Assembly (NCBI GenBank): GCA_030526455.1
Contig: JAUNCU010000065.1
Coordinates: 7,467 to 13,959, forward strand
From: Bacteroidales bacterium
GTDB lineage: Bacteria > Bacteroidota > Bacteroidia > Bacteroidales > Muribaculaceae
Direction: 5' to 3'
Length of the DNA: 6,493 nucleotides
Positions 5,252 through 6,493 of the stretch are shown piece by piece (the first letter of the stretch is position 1; each line of letters opens with the position of its first letter). Position numbers and translations under genes: made by a program. The notes beneath the pieces are model-generated. The model searched no databases. It had not been told where the DNA came from and worked only from the letters and a program-made list of their open reading frames with translations.

Positions 5252-6493
5252 TAGTGGCACAGGGTTGGTGTAGGTTTCGTCGTCGGCATTGTAGCGGAGG
5301 AAACCTTCGTCAACGAGATAAGATAGCGCGCTCATGATGTCGGCCGACGGAAATGCGAGGGTGCTCACAAATTCCTCGATGCGCCGCGGCTTCACCTGCG
5401 CCATGTAGAGGATGCCGTCGCGCACGTCCTTCGATGTGGATCTCGCCCGCTGTTTGGCGGTGATGCACACGTCGCAGTTGCCGCATCGGCCCTCCGACTG
5501 CTCGCCGAAATATGCCAGAAGCGTCTGCTCACGGCAGGCCTCTTCCTCGAAAGCATAGGAAATCACGGCTTCGATGCGTTGCTCCATGCGCTCGCGCTGA
5601 TGCTCGTAGATGGTGAGTGGAATCTGCACGTATCGCGGTTCTTCGCGCGAAGTGGTGAAAATGATGTAGGCGGTGCGCTTGCGTGGAATGTAGTGCAGCA
5701 CGTGCTGGTGGGTCAACTCGATGAGCGCCTCATAAATCTGCTGCTCGCTGAATCCGTAGCGGTGCGAAAGGAGTGCTTCGTTGATGAACACATAGTCGGA
5801 AAACAGCCCCGAATAGGTGCGCAGCAGTGCCTGGAGCACATGGTCGACTTGTTCGTTAGAGGTGTGAATGCTGTAAAGTTCCTCTTTTGTGGCCATGATC
5901 ATCACGCGCGACTGATGGTCCATTTCCTCCACATATTCTATATAGCCAGCCTGGGTGAGGAGTTTCAATGCGCTGTGGGCGGGCAAGATGGGAAACTTGA
6001 AAGTTTTACAAAACAGGTTGAAATTGAATTCGCACTGGCGCTGATACCCCTCTCCCACCGCTATGTGGAGATTGTTGCCCAGCATTTCGTATACCTGCTT
6101 GATGAAATCGCGTTCGGGAAAGGCGTCGGTGATGTGTTTGCGCAGTGTGCGTTGGTCGGTGGAGCCGGTGAGCAGCACGGCATAGGAGCGCTTGCCGTCG
6201 CGACCTGCGCGTCCCGCTTCCTGGTAGTATTCCTCCAGCGAATTAGGCACATCCACGTGAATCACCACCCTCACGTCGGGCTTGTCGATACCCATACCGA
6301 AGGCATTGGTGGCCACCATGACCTGCACCCGTCCAAAGAGAAAGTCCTCCTGACTGGCGCGCCGCTCCTCCGCCTCCAGTCCCGCGTGGTAGCGGGCGGC
6401 GGAAAAGCCCGCGTCCCGCAGCAGCTCACACACCTCCTCCACCGCCTTCCGGGTGGCGCAGTAGACGATGCCGCTCTGGTCCCGGCGCTTGCG
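5246..6493 (-). CDS. recQ: RecQ-family ATP-dependent DNA helicase, N-terminus outside the window
   Basis: The C-terminal 415 residues of a 3'-5' DNA helicase for repair and recombination, open to the right edge; the ATPase motifs I-III lie outside. Numbering from the edge, residues 8-38 hold the start of the second RecA domain (SGIVYCATRK, RYHAGL), 59-77 motif V (VATNAFGMGIDKPDV) and 90-100 motif VI (YQEAGRAGRDG). About 220 residues follow, including probable winged-helix segments, before a RecQ zinc site: Cys319, Cys337, Cys340 and Cys343 in EACREQTLLAYFGEQ...CGNCDVC. In E. coli RecQ that site comes soon after motif VI; the late position matches a second RecQ type I recall from Bacteroides. 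A short helical or winged-helix tail ends the protein, with no HRDC domain. A GTG at 6442 is internal and not the start, because motif IV runs straight through it. The first 60 or so visible residues differ in base composition and affinity from the rest. Confidence 0.92.
   Translation of the reverse strand, partial: RKRRDQSGIVYCATRKAVEEVCELLRDAGFSAARYHAGLEAEERRASQEDFLFGRVQVMVATNAFGMGIDKPDVRVVIHVDVPNSLEEYYQEAGRAGRDGKRSYAVLLTGSTDQRTLRKHITDAFPERDFIKQVYEMLGNNLHIAVGEGYQRQCEFNFNLFCKTFKFPILPAHSALKLLTQAGYIEYVEEMDHQSRVMIMATKEELYSIHTSNEQVDHVLQALLRTYSGLFSDYVFINEALLSHRYGFSEQQIYEALIELTHQHVLHYIPRKRTAYIIFTTSREEPRYVQIPLTIYEHQRERMEQRIEAVISYAFEEEACREQTLLAYFGEQSEGRCGNCDVCITAKQRARSTSKDVRDGILYMAQVKPRRIEEFVSTLAFPSADIMSALSYLVDEGFLRYNADDETYTNPVPLE
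6310..6493. other. GC-rich, atypically coded tract at the 5' side of visible recQ
   Basis: By hand count 6361-6493 is about 73% G+C (97 of 133), against 60% for 6301-6360 and 53% for 6241-6300. On the minus strand, five of the nine arginines among the first 60 visible residues are CGG and all glutamates there are GAG. Downstream recQ prefers CGC and mixes GAA with GAG. The encoded peptide resembles Clostridia-type RecQ as I remember it. The change falls in the strongly conserved VATNAFGMGIDK segment. It may be a recombination boundary or an assembly join; no direct repeats or mobile-element ends are visible at the transition. Confidence 0.5.

Noticed and set aside
5246..6442. Complete helicase gene starting with GTG at 6442
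   Set aside because: The same frame stays open to the window edge and encodes the conserved RecQ segment SGIVYCATRK upstream of that GTG, so the gene is cut by the window and the GTG is an internal valine.

Overview
The window looks like a chromosomal segment from a Bacteroidales bacterium (Bacteroides/Prevotella/Muribaculaceae type; the genus cannot be fixed). Three things point there: a type III glutamine synthetase of 729 residues, a long (625-residue) amidophosphoribosyltransferase of the form I recall from Bacteroides, and a promoter matching the Bacteroidetes -33 TTG / -7 TAnnTTTG pattern. Most coding sequence is moderately GC-rich, while the intergenic stretch at 779-1058 is AT-rich.

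Layout, left to right. The last codons of an unidentified upstream gene (ending at 20) overlap the start of a lipoprotein N-acetylmuramoyl-L-alanine amidase (17-778, +). A 280-bp intergenic region follows. It holds a Bacteroidetes-type promoter, a transcript of about 170 nt with several predicted hairpins and an embedded 48-codon reading frame, and an intrinsic terminator at 997-1023. Thirty-five bases later starts glnN (1059-3248, +). A strong terminator closes glnN, and a purF-like amidophosphoribosyltransferase starts only 8 nt beyond it (3316-5193, +). A third terminator separates that gene from a convergent recQ-type helicase (5246-6493, -), whose N-terminal part lies outside the window.

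Functional reading. GlnN makes glutamine from glutamate, ammonia and ATP. The PurF-like enzyme spends glutamine in the first committed step of purine synthesis, so the central pair forms a plausible nitrogen-to-nucleotide neighbourhood even though a terminator lies between them. The amidase (cell wall) and RecQ (DNA repair) look like unrelated neighbours.

Two places deserve attention. First, the glnN leader looks like a transcription-attenuation element, or an independent small RNA or small protein gene, that I cannot assign to a known family. Second, the part of recQ nearest the window edge (about 6310-6493) is much richer in GC, uses different codons and reads like a Clostridia-type RecQ, while the rest reads like a Bacteroidales RecQ. 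That suggests either recombination within the gene or an assembly chimera. I found no CRISPR arrays, tRNA or rRNA genes, insertion sequences or defence systems.
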